Assembly (NCBI GenBank): GCA_963971225.1
Contig: OZ020267.1
Span: 102,001,729-102,065,728 of the forward strand
DNA from: Melieria omissa
Lineage: Eukaryota; Arthropoda; Insecta; Diptera; Ulidiidae
Direction of reading: 5' to 3'
Length of the DNA: 64,000 nucleotides
The position numbers and the translations under genes were made by a program. This document shows, one piece after another, positions 12,251-25,575 of this stretch. The first letter of the stretch is position 1. Each line of letters begins with the position of its first letter. The notes beneath the pieces were generated by a model. That model made no database searches. It was not told the DNA's origin and was given only the letters and a program-made list of their open reading frames with translations.

Positions 12251-14362
12251 TTTAAGCAATTCAAGAAAATTTGAGCATGAATCACTAAAACTGAGACCAT
12301 AAGTTTCTGCCGTATGCACTATGCTCAAACAAGAAGAAGACAGGCTGTGTTAAGTGAGGTTAGGGTTACTGCTTTGTTACATATTTTTACTATTTATACT
12401 TCTACATTAGTCAATAAACATCTAATTTAAAATCATTGACGCATTTAAACAAACAATTGGCAAATGTAATCATGGTCATTTGGAATGAAATCAAACGCAA
12501 TTTGTTGCTAAACAATCGCATTTGACTTTATTGTGTGTTGAGTTCTTCCTGTTTTTTCACACGTTTGGCATAAATTGATCAAATAATCAAGTAAACGTGC
12601 GTAGTGGTGTAAGCTACCTGAATGTAAACGTCAAAGCGCCCAACTTATTGTGCCGGTGGGGGAGTTAAGAACCTTTTGGCACCGCGTGTTGTATGCGCGC
12701 ATCATTGTTATGCACAGCCTGATGCCAGTATTTAAAGAGACTGTCAAGTGACAGCGACAAGCGCACATGTGAGTAGAAGCTGTCGAGTGGGAGAGTGTGT
12801 GTGTGTGTGTGAGTCTGCGGTATTTAGACTCTTTAACAATCATTGTGTCAATACGAGTGCCGCTACGTACACAATTGCATTATTTGGTAGCTGACCATGT
12901 AGTAGTCGCAAGGCCTAATAAACTTTCTATGTGTGTCAGCTACTCAATACAGACACACTTGTAAAGACTTATTGGTGTGCCTTTTTTTTCGTGTGTTTAA
13001 CAATTTTATTTGAAAATCGAACTCCGTCAGAGTTCAACAGCAGCTGTTAGGTATTTTTACATTTTTTTAACAGAGATTTCTGCACAAGTTAAAGGAGGAG
13101 GAAGTAATAGCTTAACTATTAGTCTTTTTTCGCAGTAGGCAGCAAAGTAAAGCAAATTTTATTTCAGAAGTTGAAATATTTTAACTAAATACGTTATTTT
13201 TACACACATGGACTCTCAATCGGGTCCTTAGCGCTGCCATATGGCAATTAATATACGATTTTCTATAACGATCTGTCAAAATTTGAATGCTTTTGGCAAA
13301 AAAAAAAAACTAGGAATAATTAAGTCTTATTTTATTTAATCACTTTGTAATGATTTGGCTAAGCTATTTCTTGCCGCTTTTATTTTGCTTTAAGCCAATA
13401 CAGTTTACGATTAGTTGCCCCCATAAGATGTCTAGTAATAAAGAAATTTGCTACAACCTTTTTTTTAGTTTGTGTCTTCAGTCTTTTGTGTTATACATGA
13501 GTAAGAGTGCTCAACATCGCTGTGGGCGACGCTTTGTGTTTCTTATAAAACACAATCAGCGAAAGCCAAAAGCTTGTTAGTCATTGTTGTTCGTTGCTTG
13601 AGTCTTTTGCTTGGATAAATCAACTTCTTGCGCATTTGATGCGATCGAAATAGAATCAAATTTGAAGTATGCAGTTTGAAGTTTGCCAACAATGTGATCA
13701 TTCGCTTGGAATGATTTTTTTTGTGTTGCATATATAAGTAAAGGAAAGAGAAGAAATGAGGTGAGATTATGTTGGAATGATTATGTTAGCTTATTACGAT
13801 TTATTTGGGTTATTAGGTTAGGTTACAACCTCACACAGGTTGGGACCGGTTTTTATGTCAGTTGAGTTTAAAAAAGTTAATTTGGATGCAATGGAGTTGG
13901 ATTAGATGGGTCTGATTGAATTGGTTACATATAATTAGATCAAACTCATTCGTTTTGTTTGTATCTCAACCTCGCTTAGAACGTTCCGGTAACATTAGGC
14001 TATGCTGAATAATGTAAGTTAAGCTCAGCATTCCTTTGATAGAATTATTATAATTTCAAAAAATCAATGTGTTTAGATTAATTTTCCAATGTTTACATTC
14101 CTTATATGAATTCTTTCATTAATTCATTTAATATTCTATTCTTTAGCTTTTTTCGTTTTATACTTTCGAAAATGTAGATTTGTAACGCTTTAGTTACGAC
14201 TATGTAAACCGTGTTTGTTGCTTAAGACTTTTGTTTAAAAGAGCAGAGGCAATCAGCACAGCAAACGGTAGCTGTTGACACGCTTTGATAGTTTAACTTT
14301 CTGTTGCCCACATTAGCTAAAATTTATACAATCGCTACTGTTCTGGTGATGCCACGGAAATT
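12251..14362. other. Intergenic region with dispersed short motif copies
   Basis: No gene is supported. The stretch contains copies of a motif close to TTTGTGTCTTAAGTCTTTTG near 13,467, 13,587 and 14,213, in addition to those in the flanking tandem repeats (12,107; 12,206; 14,480; 14,686). A TG microsatellite lies near 12,797. Single TTAGGTTAGG sequences near 13,814 are too short to mean anything. Confidence 0.45.
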
Positions 14363-15105
14363 GTGACAGTCACAATTGTGACATCATAGTAGCACATAGT
14401 AGCCCATCAACATAAAAATCGTCATATCTCAACCATGAGACTCACAATTTAGTGAAAGCACTGCAAAAAGGCCTACAGTTTGTGTTTTAAGTCTTTGTTT
14501 TAAGCAGCTGAGGGTTTATTTTGTCATATTCTATTCTATTCTTAACTCCAAATATACATATCACCAACATTGTGACAGTCACAGTAGTGACATCATAGTA
14601 TTACAAAGTAGCATCAACATAAAAATCATCACATCTCAACCATGAGACTCAAAATTTATGGAAAGCATTACAAAGTGTATATGGTTTGTGTTTTAAGTCT
14701 TCTGTTTTAAACAGTTGAGGGTTTATTTTGTCATATTCTTTTTTTTTGTTCCATGTTCACTCCTCTCTGGAGCATAGGGCCTCCACAAGACAGCCTTGTG
14801 TTGGTTACGTTAATCAGTTGTGTTGTTCTGCCAGGGTAGGTGATTGGCCTGCCGCAGGGAGTCCTAAGTGGTGGTGCCATCTAACGCCGCTCAGGAACCT
14901 CGCCTCCGCTCGTAGCGCCATCTGTTGTGAGGAGGTTACAGCTGAATGGTTGGGGACCAGTTGTCCGCTTCCCCTTGCAGATGTCGCTCGTGCGCCGTGT
15001 CTAACTGTTTATTTGTTTATTTGTTATTGCGCGTACTATTGCGTGGAAGTGTGTGGAATATTATTGTCATATTCTATTCTATTCTTGACTCCAAATATTT
15101 TTGTC
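14363..15105. repeat. Tandem pair of 209-bp repeats, second unit interrupted
   Basis: Unit 1 starts at 14,363 (GTGACAGTCACAATTGTGAC) and unit 2 at 14,572 (GTGACAGTCACAGTAGTGAC). They stay similar through CATCTCAACCATGAGACTCA, the TTTGTGTTTTAAGTCTT motif and GAGGGTTTATTTTGTCATATTC. Unit 2 is cut at 14,739 by a retroposon and resumes at 15,064 with TTGTCATATTCTATTCTATT. Unit 1 therefore serves as the empty site. Confidence 0.8.
14740..15063 (-). mobile_element. Short retroposon (SINE or 5'-truncated LINE end), 12-bp target duplication
   Basis: A 324-bp GC-richer insertion is flanked by perfect TTGTCATATTCT copies at 14,728-14,739 and 15,064-15,075. A run of T at its left end marks an A-tail on the minus strand. 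A 12-bp duplication with an A-tail is the mark of target-primed retrotransposition. No tRNA-like A and B boxes are evident, so a 5'-truncated LINE 3' end is as likely as a SINE. Confidence 0.75.
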
Positions 15106-18100
15106 ATAAAGACTTATTAAAAAACAAAATATTGCCAAATTATAACGACCTCTTTTCAACTCGTTAAACATTCGCAATACACAAAACTGTTCGCAATCAG
15201 CGATCTGACTGCCTGATTTGCATGAAATTTATAATGTCTCGCCTGCTGGCTGACTGACATTTGCATTGCAATAAAAGGTTCATTTGCCCAGCATAACAGA
15301 CAAAGCACCGATCGAATGAACAATGCGGCGCACAAACTGAACCAAAGTAACCAATAAAATGATGACAGAAAAAGCGTCAACATTCACAATTTAATTGGTT
15401 AGCAAAGTCGTTAATATAATTGGCTGTTCGTTTGTATAAACGCTGAAGGATTTATAGGGATTATAAAACCATAAAGTTGTAAATGTTTTGATCAAAGAAG
15501 AGAATATTATTTCTGAGGTTTTTATTTATAAAGCAACATGACGTCAAATGCAAAAACATGTAGAAGAAACACTTTAAAATTGCTACTTTCTAATTTTGTA
15601 TATACAGAAGATTTGTGCGATTTCGCAGAATTTCTTTATAACGGTGCTTGGTGTTGGTGTAAATAAGCAATAGAAGTGCGTGCGAATGTGTGTGTGTGTG
15701 TGTGATTATTTTTTTTTTGGGCACATGGGAAGTGCCGAGTGGCAAATTAAGTTAGCACCTTCGCTTCTAGCGCAAGCGGGAAATTATGTTAAAAACCAAA
15801 AAAAAATCAAATTACAGCTAGCGGCTTCTACACTTTATTCACGCTTGTTTTTGATTCTTAATGATTTGAGAGTAATTGAGTTGAGTTAATTTTTAGTTTT
15901 TGTTGTTTTATTTTGTTGAACATGGCTACTACGTATTGCACAAAAAATTGGGGAACAAGAAAATGTATGAAAAATGGGTGGAAAGTAAAAAAAAACCTGA
16001 ACGAGTGAATATTTGGAAGCAGTGTTTGAAGATAGAAGACTCACCTAGTCACCTTCTTCTTCGACAATCCATGAGATCTTTTCAATAGAACTATTCACAG
16101 TCTACAAGACTTTGCAAGGAGCGAACTTAAGTTGAACTGTTGTGGTATCAAAATGTGAGCTCCAGCTTGAAGCAGACACTTTTACTCACCTATTCTTCCA
16201 AACACAGCTCAATGAAAGTAATGAAAAATCTGAGTGAAATGGGCTATGAATTATTTTCTCAGGAACAGTTGCCGCCCGCAGCTTTTATCTGTTCCCAAGC
16301 TCTGTTTCATCTCTTCATGGATCAGTGGCGAAAGATTCTCATGGAATGAGTCAGTTGAAAGGGACCAAACGTATTGTTTGAGAGACCTTAATACAATGCA
16401 TAGAATTTGTTGAAGTCCATAAAAATGTCAAACCATTTTCCATAGTTGAAAACTAAAATAATTAAAATTTGTTTTGGTATTTCTTTTAACTAATTCCTCA
16501 AGCAACACACGTATACTTAATTTTTTAGTTTTATCTAAATTTTTGTTTAATTTATTTTCATTATAGTTTATCTGACTTGGCTGTGCTCTATTTTGTTTTA
16601 ATTTATTTAATTTTGATTCTAATATTCTTATGCTTCATTCTACCTTTCGTTCTTGTCTCAATGAATCCTGCTTTGAACTGCCTCACATTTTTATGCCATG
16701 ACTCGACGCTTATAAGAAGTGACCGTAGCCTACTTCCAGCTGAATCAGTAGCATAAAATTTAGCACAAATTGAAAGCGTTCCAAATTCGGCTGTCAACAG
16801 TTTGGCTGAACATAAAAAGCGTCAAATGTAAAACATGGTCCGCCACATAATATTTGACTTTTGTTAGCGAATCATTAACGTCTGTATTCGTTTTCTCTAT
16901 GCTTTAGCATAGATATTCGCAAAGCCTGAAGACGATTTTTTTGCATTTTACACTTCATACCTTTTATGGTTTTGACCATTTCGCTATCATTCGCATTTCA
17001 TTATGTTGATTTTTTCAATTTTTTTATTACGGTAACTTGCGTACGATTGGCTCGATGGGCCGGTATGCTAATTGTGAGTGTGTGTGTCAGCTGATATTGG
17101 CCTCCCTCGAAGTTTGTGCATATAAGTGTGTGTGTGTGTGAGTGCGAGTGTGCTTCCTTTCCATTTCCATTTCCAGCTACCGGCAACTTTAATTTTTCAT
17201 TTTACACTTTTGTTACGGCTTAGTGGGCGCAACTTGTTAACTGTTGCTTCTTGTTGTGTTTGTTGACTTAAATTGTGCAGTTTATATTTAAGCAGGCAGT
17301 GGTCGACTTTTACTGCATATTATTTTTACTTTTTATAAAAAAAATCTTGAAAGAAACTGCAAAAATGGCATAATTTAAATAATATGAAGCACAACAACAA
17401 CAACAACAATAAAGGCCATAATAAAAGTCTCAAAGACAACAACAAGTCAACACAACACAGTCCATATATGACATGGCTTGGCGTTGTGCGCATGCAGAGC
17501 AAACCACAAAAAACCTGAACACCAAAAAAAAATCAAACAAAAGAAATCAGAATTAGGTTAACGAATCTTTTTGTGTGCTAATGCGCGCCGGTCAATACAC
17601 GATAACGCGAGCGATTTTTTGCCGCTACGTTATGGTAATTAAGAAATCGTTTGGTATTTCTTATTGACATAAATAACATTGGACTGATTTGTTTTCAATT
17701 GGAGCGGCAGGAAGACTGGCAAACGAACGGACGGACAGCAACACGGGTGGGCAGATCTGTGCTGACATTTTGACAATTTCACTATTCGGCTGCGTGCGTC
17801 AAGACTTGAAGACTTCGCAGTCGGTGGGTGTAGGGTCATTGATTCTTTGGATGCTGTTATTTCTTGCTTGTTGTTGTGTAATTATTGCAAATTTTGTTTA
17901 ACTTATGAACATTCGACACATATTAATAAAATTTGTGTTGAAATTGAGTCACGCTTGGAGTATTAATTTAATTTATTAAAATTGCTAAACTATTCATTCA
18001 TCGAAATTTTTCACAAAAGCTTTCACAAACGTGTTGGTTTTGGTTCGTCTGCAAAGGTTATTGAACTGATGAGCAATTTAAGAACGCAGTTTGGTGGAGT

Positions 18101-19250
18101 TTTGATCCTGTGAATATTTATTGAAAAATTAAGAAGAGATATAGGAATAGTAAAAAAAAATTCAATGAAGACTGACTAAAGAAATGAGTCAGTGAACTAT
18201 GATCTTTAGACTCATAGAAAGTTTTTCTTCTGTTTTTTCTTTATAAAGACAGTGTTTAGTTTTAAGTTTTGTTCATACTTCATACTAAATATTAAGATTA
18301 ATAATAAGATAAATTAATTCAGAATTCTTTGTCTGCCACTTGTCATAAATAAATTCGTCATGTGTCTAAATAGAGCTTCGGTAACAGATTTCACTATCAG
18401 AGAGATGTAACCGTGCAAATTGTTGCGTGAAGCTTTCAGTTGTTGTTTTCTGTTATTATTGCTGTCTTTATTGTCAAAAAGCGATCGAATAAGAACCATT
18501 ATTGGTGTTCTGACGAGTCAATGTGTAATTCACACCCACGCAAGCAAGTTGGGTTTGCTTTTGAATGACTGCAGTCGAAGCTGTATGGACAAGGTAGAAG
18601 AATAAAACGCACTTTACCTTCTATGTATTTTTTCCTTACTTTTTTCCTTGAAAAAAAAAGATTCACCTGGGCACTTACTTCTGCTTCGATAATCTAGAGG
18701 ATCTTACTTATAGGACTCTACACAGTCTACTAGGCTTTGTAAGGTGCTCAAAGTGGTGCAATAAATAAGCGAACTTTATTTGGATTGATTATGATACCAC
18801 AATGGGTTTTCATGGCCTAAATGAGCTACGCCTTGGGGAGCCACTCCTACCTACCTACACACCTATTACTGTTGTCAGCATCTAAGGTTTTTTACGGTTC
18901 AAACTGACAACCTTTTCTTGCTTCATTTGTCGTTAACTTATTCTATTCTATTAGTTCTAATTTCATATATTTTTTGTTTTAATATTTTACATCAAGAAGG
19001 TATTTTAATTCTAAAAATGTTTGACCCATGTTCTCGCCTCAGAACGGACATGGAATTTTTCTGGGTCTCTGTGAATTTTTAAGCTATTCGAATCTATGTC
19101 GAAAGTCCATGATGTTCTTTCTGTTAGTTGCTAGAAACAACAGTTGCTGGCTTTGTTCGTCTTTGACTCTCAAATACTTTTAATCCGATACTTTTAATCC
19201 GATAAAAAGTTGTAATTACACATTTAAAAAATTGCTCACATCTAAAAAAT
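15106..19250. other. Gene-poor intergenic region
   Basis: No coding region is supported; the open frames are short and uncharacterised. I see TG microsatellites near 15,690 and 17,120, a CAA run near 17,395, and a diverged repeat pair: 16,040-16,120 (AGACTCACCTAGTCAC, later ACAGTCTACAAGACTTTGCA) against 18,660-18,745 (AGATTCACCTGGGCAC, later ACAGTCTACTAGGCTTTGTA). A second weakly similar pair lies at 19,010-19,120 and 19,370-19,460. These are probably old transposon relics. Confidence 0.4.
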
Positions 19251-19352
19251 TATTTTATTGTTTTATTTTATTTTATTTTATTTTATTTTATTTTATTTTA
19301 TTTTATTTTATTTTATGTTATTTTATTTTATTTTATTTTATTTTATTTTATT
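19251..19352. repeat. TTTTA pentanucleotide array, short version
   Basis: About twenty TTTTA units with one TTATG variant. The same pentanucleotide forms a 0.9-kb array at 57,973-58,877, just before the second copy of the S1 block. Here the array is separated from S1 by about 670 bp that the second copy lacks. Confidence 0.95.
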
Positions 19353-20400
19353 ATTGTTCAAGTTCGAGTCAAGTTTCATCAAGTTTTCGTTTCAGAATGA
19401 ACATCGAGTTTCTGTATAATTTGTAACTATTAGAATTTGCACTCAAAGTTCACGATGTGTTAACGAAAATGTCCAACATAGACCCAGTTGTATCAAAAAC
19501 GTTCCCCGCATTCCAGAATGTTAAGAAAACTACTAGTTATATCAAAAAAGTTGCCCAAGAAATTTTATGGATCACTATCTCACCATCTGTAATGACTAAT
19601 AAAAGATTTCTAGATGCAAGGGATATCTTGTTTGTTGAGGAATTCACAAGTTTTTATAATTTAAATGCTAAATCTTCACGAAATATTATACAATAAAAAA
19701 AGTACTTAAGTATCATAGTTAAATAGTTTTTCAATCATTTTTAAATATTATAATTAAAATGATAACTTTTTGTTGAGAATTTCACCAGTTTTTACAATTG
19801 GTGCTAAATCTTCACGAAATATTATACAATAAAAAAAATATGTACCTAAGTAGTTAAATTATTTTTCCATAATTTTTAAATATTTTATGATCCAGAGAAT
19901 TCAAAACATGGGATCAATTTATAATACAGAAAGTGAGTTCAAACTACAATCAATTTCAAAAACATTTGTAAACCTTATTCAATTTTTTAATTTTTAGACT
20001 AAATTCTCTAAACCAAAGAATTCAAAATGTTGGATCAGATAATAATACACAAAGTGAGTCTAATAACTTTTTAGCGAAACTAAATTTCATAAACCAAAGA
20101 ATTCCTAATTTGGGATCAAATTATAAACACAAAATTAGTTCAACCAATTTTTGGCGAAACTATAATAAATTTCTATTAAAAAATATTAGAATTTTCCATA
20201 AAATTTTGTTTTTTAAGTAATTTTGAAAATACAGATAAAATGAAGTTGTAATTATGAGTTAATGTCAAACTATGTAAAACACTTTTTGATAAAATGAAGT
20301 TGTAATTATGCGTTTATGTCAAAGCAATAAACTATGTAAAATACTTTTTGTATAAACGAACTTTTCCTTATGAAAAAATAAAAAAATTTATTTATTTGAT
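19353..20400. repeat. Diverged local tandem duplications
   Basis: An approximately 85-115-bp unit, recognisable by GGATCA, then ATAATACA and AAAGTGAGT, repeats near 19,905, 20,021 and 20,103. A second unit around ATGAAGTTGTAATTATG occurs near 20,240 and 20,296. In the second S1 copy each exists fewer times, so copy number differs between the duplicates. Confidence 0.6.
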
Positions 20401-20879
20401 AAAATCAATAAACTTCAAGAATTATTTTTATAGTAAGACGGCTAAACGTACAAAATAAATTTCCAATTTTTTTAATCATGTGATGCTTTGCCCTGTTATT
20501 TTAAAGCATAAGGAACCCTCATTCCATCGCTGTGCTCTTCTTTTCTTGTTCTAAGACTTTTTGGCTCTCGAGTTGTGTCAAATTTGCTTTTTAATTTTTA
20601 TATAATTTGTATTCCCTGAAGTCTTTCCCAAATCACTCTTCATATACTAACAATACTAAATTTTATTGCTGATTTCTTCAAGGCCCTTAAGTATGCTACA
20701 ATGTATTCAAATACAAAAATTTTTTTTTTATTTATACACTTTTCCATACTCAAGAATGCTTTCTTTCAGCCTACAAAACTGCAACACTCCAACGCATTCA
20801 TTGCATTTTCCCACAAACAAAAGACTCACACAACAAACTTGCGAACATGGAAAAATTCCAATAAAACATTCAAACTCAC

Positions 20880-21373
20880 TTGTATGTGGCGCACAAGAAC
20901 TGCACTAATAATCCATTGCCATGGCAGGCACGTTCAACGCTTCAACACCTTTTTCGCCACTAATGCGGGAGACTCTGCTGCTTTGTTTTTCAATAATTCT
21001 ATTTTTACAATTTCTTTACTTGAATGTCTTTGCTTTCTTGCACGTTACGCTGCGCCACGGCCACGGCCAACTAAATATTTGTCCGCGGGCACAATTTGCC
21101 AGTGACACATTTACGCGACGCGCACTCAGCGGTCGACGGTCGGCGCTTGCCAAACACTTTTCTACTTTGTATTCAAAGTAACGCAACAGCAACAGCAACA
21201 ACACAAATTATTTCAACCACTGTGGGCAAATGTACAATATTTTGTTGTTGTTCAATGTTATTCACAAAAATTCACAGTTTTCAAATGTTTGTAATGTTGG
21301 AAGCAGCGTAACGACGCGCGCGCGCGTAAGAATCAAACTGATTCTTAACTTGGTCGTCGCGGGCCTATTTATA
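20880..21373 (-). promoter_or_regulatory. TATA/Inr promoter with noncoding first exon (copy A)
   Basis: On the minus strand TATAAATAG lies at 21,373-21,365 and an arthropod-type initiator TCAGTT at 21,341-21,336. About 460 bases of leader follow, with only tiny open frames, and then a strong donor (ACAA then GTGAGTTTG, exon end 20,880). This looks like the 5' end of a gene reading left whose coding exons I cannot find. The same elements are kept in copy B at 59,658-60,127. Confidence 0.45.
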
Positions 21374-24017
21374 CAGTAATGCGTTGGTCAGCGGGTGCAG
21401 AAGCGCCCAATGGAAAAAGTCAAAAACGTGAAAAAAATGAAAGAAAGCAAGCAAAATGCAAAGAAGTTGAAAGAACAAAAAAAGCAAAATAAATGCAGAA
21501 AAGAAATGAAATGAAATTACAAAAAGAAGTTGAAATCGAAGACGACAGCGATGATGACAATAACAACAAATAACGCAACACTGCGATAGCAACGTTGAAG
21601 TTGACAATTTGAAAGTAAAGAAAATAAAACATGCAGGACGGAAAGAGCGGTGCGGAAGCGCTGCTGCAAGGCGAGTCAGGGTGAAGCGGGTGAAAATAGC
21701 AGGGAGCACAAATAAAATCTACAAAAACTCAAAAGTATGAAATTGCAAGCGAACAATGCAGTCAGAGCTGAACAGGGGCAGCAAAAAAAAAATTAATAAA
21801 TACGCATTGCATTCAATTTGGTGCACACAACAAGAAAAAAATTCACGTTTATCATACAAACAACCATAAGGAAGAACATAAAACGTACAGCTGCCTGTTC
21901 GATTGAACGATATTTGCAGTCATATAGAATTGCAGTGACTGGAAGCGGTTGAAAGAGGCAGCGACGTCTGGCACGCAAGTCTGCAGTGGCTGCGTTCGTT
22001 GCTGGCAGGAGGCACGTCTGTGGGCGGCGGCCAGCAATAAGCGCAACTTTATCGTTTACGTTGTGGCATTGAGGCCCTGGTTGTTGCATTTCGCAGTGTT
22101 GTTGTTGTTTGTTGCTATACTACAACAACTGCTGCGTTAACACGACATCCTGCCGAGTTGTAGTTGTCTTGCGGTCATAAATTATAATGCAACCTTTAGA
22201 AACGCATTGCATCTTTAGAGATACAGTTATTTCATTGATTTAGTTATGGTGTTGAAAAGTTTGTAAGGTTAAAAAATTTAATTGAAAGTCATGAAAAAAC
22301 TCAAAAATATTTAATAAAACATATTTTTGTGCTTCTAGTGTTAAATATTTAACCGTTTCTTCTTAAACTTTTCTGAAGAAAGGTTTGTTTTTTATTCAAA
22401 TAATTTGTGTAAAGCAAATGTAAGTTTCAGTTTTTGTTGTTATTGTTCCAACTCAAAAATACTTAAAAATATTTATATAAAAATATATATTTTTGTGCTT
22501 ATAGTTTAAATATTTATTCAACAGTTTCTTCTTAGAATTTTCTGAAAAAATTTAATTGTTTTTTTTCTATTTTTTTGTGTAATCCAAATTCAGTTGTTGT
22601 TTCAGTTTTTGTTGTTATTGTTGCTTCAGTTTTTCTATTTTACGATATTCTATTTCTATTTTATCTTCAAAACTGTCTTTGTGCTTACAGTTTAAATACT
22701 TATTCAAACGTTTCTTTCTAGAATTTTCTGAAAAAATTTAATTGTTTTTTTTTAATTTGTTTGTATATTGTTGTTTCAGTTTATTAATTTTACTTTATTC
22801 TATTTCTATTTTTCTCTTCAAAATCGTTTCTCATATGCATTAAAGGATTAAATATAATAAATTAAAACTAGCATAGTTACACAAAAACAACCAGCAACTT
22901 CACTGGTTCATCGTTTTGGACGCACTTTAGGCCAATGGAGCGCAGCAGTTGGCGTTTTTTACAACTTCTACTTTTCCATGTTTTTTTTCTTCACTCACTG
23001 CTTAATAATTTTCTTCTTCTTCTTCTTCTTCTTCTTTTCCTCTTGGTTGTTGCAGTTGTTTTGCTGCTGCCATGCATCGACTTAATCGGCCGCTGCAATC
23101 TGACTTCGAATTTAATTGAATTTGATGCCTTCATCTCTTCTGCCGTTGTGGCGTTCAGTGTTTCCTTTTCTCCCTGCGCTACGTTTTATTTTGTTCTGCA
23201 ACTGCCACATGCGTAAAATGTTATTTTCAGCCGCTTGTTTACGGCTTTGCGTATCGTTGACATTGCCATTGTTATACGTTTGACTTGGTTGAGTGAACTG
23301 TTGGCCGCCGCTGTTCGCTCGGAACTTGGCCTTTTGTCTTCGTCTTCGATATTGGCCGAAATTTTACGCGCAAATTTACATAATTTCTTTCTCTGCAGCT
23401 TTCACACTGTACGAGTATTTTTTCCTGTTAAAATTCTATAAATTTATTATAAATAAATTTCTGTCTGTGATGGTTGTTTTTTTGATATTTTTACTTCTGG
23501 TTTTCAGTTGTAATTTGAAATTTGTGTTGTGTGTATGTGTTTTTTTTTGGCAATTTTGATTTTAGAATTTTCAACAAAGGTGTCAACAGCTAAAATCTTA
23601 AGTGGTTCAGCAGTGATTAATTGGCGTATTTGTGTCTGTAGATAAGCGTGCTTTGGTGTTAATTGGCTTTCTTGCGTCTCTGTTCTACTCCGGTACGTTT
23701 CGACTAATTTTTATTTATCTAATTTCTAATTGGTGGCCTCTTCTTTGTGATTTTTGCATAACTGTAAGCGGGTTTAAATCAATTAGAACAGCTCATAGTG
23801 TTACACACGTGGGAAATTATGCTAATGGTGATTGGTGGCGATTAATTTTGTTCAAGTTTGAGTGGAGTTAGCAGTTTGTTCTTGTAGGAGAATGACATTT
23901 GCAATTTTTGGCATGGAAGCAGTTTTTATGATTTTTTTGAATATTCAATTAAAACAAATGCTCACCATTTCTTCTAAAGTAAATGACATTGGAAAGCTAC
24001 ACATTCCTCAATTTAGG
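21374..24017. other. S1 copy A interior, no gene recognised
   Basis: AT-rich noncoding DNA with a CTT run near 23,010 that creates a Leu-rich pseudo-frame, and three related TTTAATTGTTTTTT/TTTCAGTTTTTGTTGTTATT stretches around 22,400-22,760. The region is shared with copy B at 60,128-62,965. No domain is seen in any frame. Confidence 0.4.
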
Positions 24018-24025
24018 GGTGTAGC

Positions 24026-24173
24026 CTGGGACGGATTCAGAAAAATATTTCGGGGGTTTTCAAAAAGAAATTCTTTAATATTTATAAAATGCTTTGAATT
24101 TGTATGTAGTTTTAAAGTCGATTCTAATATGTCAGGGGTTTCAACCCCCAAAACCCCCCTGAATCAGCCACTG
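24026..24173. mobile_element. 148-bp hAT-type MITE (copy A)
   Basis: Flanked by 8-bp duplications GGTGTAGC at 24,018-24,025 and 24,174-24,181. The ends are imperfect inverted repeats (CTGGGACGGATTCAG left; CAGTGGCTGATTCAGG as the complement of the right end) with G/C runs just inside. An 8-bp target duplication and a CAGTGGC-like end fit the hAT superfamily. It has no coding capacity. It is also present in copy B at 62,974-63,121, so it predates the duplication. Confidence 0.75.
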
Positions 24174-24181
24174 GGTGTAGC

Positions 24182-25575
24182 CAAAGGACACGAAGTTAGG
24201 TATTCGAAGGAGACGAAGGAGTGGCAATTTTTTTCTGTTCATAATATTACTTTTTTTATTTAGAAGACAAATTGTTCACAACCCCAATTGATAATAAGTA
24301 ATAAAAAAAAATCCATTATTGTTATCTTTCAGCGCATAATAGCGAAGAAAAGTAACAGCAAAGCAGGTTTTGCAGTCCCTTCAGTAATCGCGTTTGTTTC
24401 TGTGAACTGCGGAGTATTTGCACTACTTTTGACGTATTGAAACGTTTGTTTTTTATGAAGTACAGCTTTCCTAACAATTAATTATTATTCTAAGCCAGTT
24501 GCCAGTTTTATATTTTAAATCCTTTCGAGTTAAAAATATTGCTGGATATTTAATATTTATTTATTTATTTGTTTATTTATCTATTTATTTATTTATTTTA
24601 TTTTATTTAAAAATTTAATTAAATTAATAATTAATGATTTAATTTTTTTATTCAATTATTTATTTATTTAATTAATTATTTATATATATAATTATATTTT
24701 TTTTATTTATTTATATAAATATTTATTTAGGATGCGAGTATGTGGGCCCAATTGTTGTTTTACCCTATTTACAATTTTTTGATATCTATTATCTCAACTA
24801 ATTTGGTCTAAAACCATAAATGCTAGTAACTTCTTATTTAACTTAATTTCTCATTTATTGTTTATTCATATTCATGTTTTATTCACATTCATTCATTACA
24901 TTTCATTCTCGACCTTTACATATTCAATGCTAGTTTGTCATTCTGTTGTAATGCGTTTTATAAACGATTTGAATTCCGTATTTCTTCTGCCAATTTCCGG
25001 TTGCTGTGCCCCAAACAAGCAATTTGCTTCTAAGCATTTTGAATAACGTCGCAACATTGACTACAAAACAACATCTTCAAAATGTTTATATGCACAAAAG
25101 TTCTAGCAACGTTTTGTGCCATGCAAAAAGTTTAGCTTTACTTAATGTTGCTGAATGCTGCATACATGACGCTAGTGAAAGGCAACATTTCTTGTACGCA
25201 AAAATATGTTTCAGCAACATGAATCTTATACGAAACGCGTGACATAAGCAAATCTGCAAGATACACCTTTTCTGTATTCCACACATTTTCGTACAGTGAG
25301 GAAAACAAAATATTCATTTTAGTTGGCAACGCTACAACGCATTCGAACGCTGTTGAGAGCAACACTTGAAGAAGTTGCGCGAAATAGGAAAACTTTTGGG
25401 GCTCGCTAACAGCAAAACCTCTATTGTGGGTGTGTGTGGGCTTGTTACTGCCCACCTGTTTTCGTGAAAGCGTGTTGCGAGGGTAACAAATCAAGGCTCC
25501 AAGTGTTGCCAGTCTGAGCATTGAAATTCACGTCAGCTGTGAAGGAGCAAAAAGGTGTAAAAATAGAGAAAACGA
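24182..25575. other. AT-rich spacer between S1 and the RAD54B block
   Basis: It contains a TTTA-rich simple-sequence stretch at about 24,550-24,730, also present in copy B at about 63,490-63,680. No gene is recognised. Sequence after 25,052 cannot be compared with copy B because the window ends. Confidence 0.45.

Larger units (their letters stand above)
20021..25052. repeat. S1 segmental duplication, copy A
   Basis: This 5.0-kb block recurs in the same orientation at 58,878-64,000, where the window ends, and so may be longer. By eye the copies are nearly identical, with small indels. For example, about 24 bp around 21,120-21,143 are missing from copy B, and copy B has a SINE that copy A lacks. 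The block carries a promoter with a noncoding first exon and a 148-bp hAT MITE. I see no convincing protein gene in it. Confidence 0.95.

Noticed and set aside
22935..23216. Leu-rich membrane-like frame, repeated at 61,869-62,150
   Set aside because: Produced by a CTT microsatellite; no splice pattern, no conservation beyond the DNA duplication itself.
24550..24730. Origin-like ATTTA tract, repeated at 63,490-63,680
   Set aside because: Plain TTTA simple sequence; nothing distinguishes it from other AT-rich intergenic DNA here.
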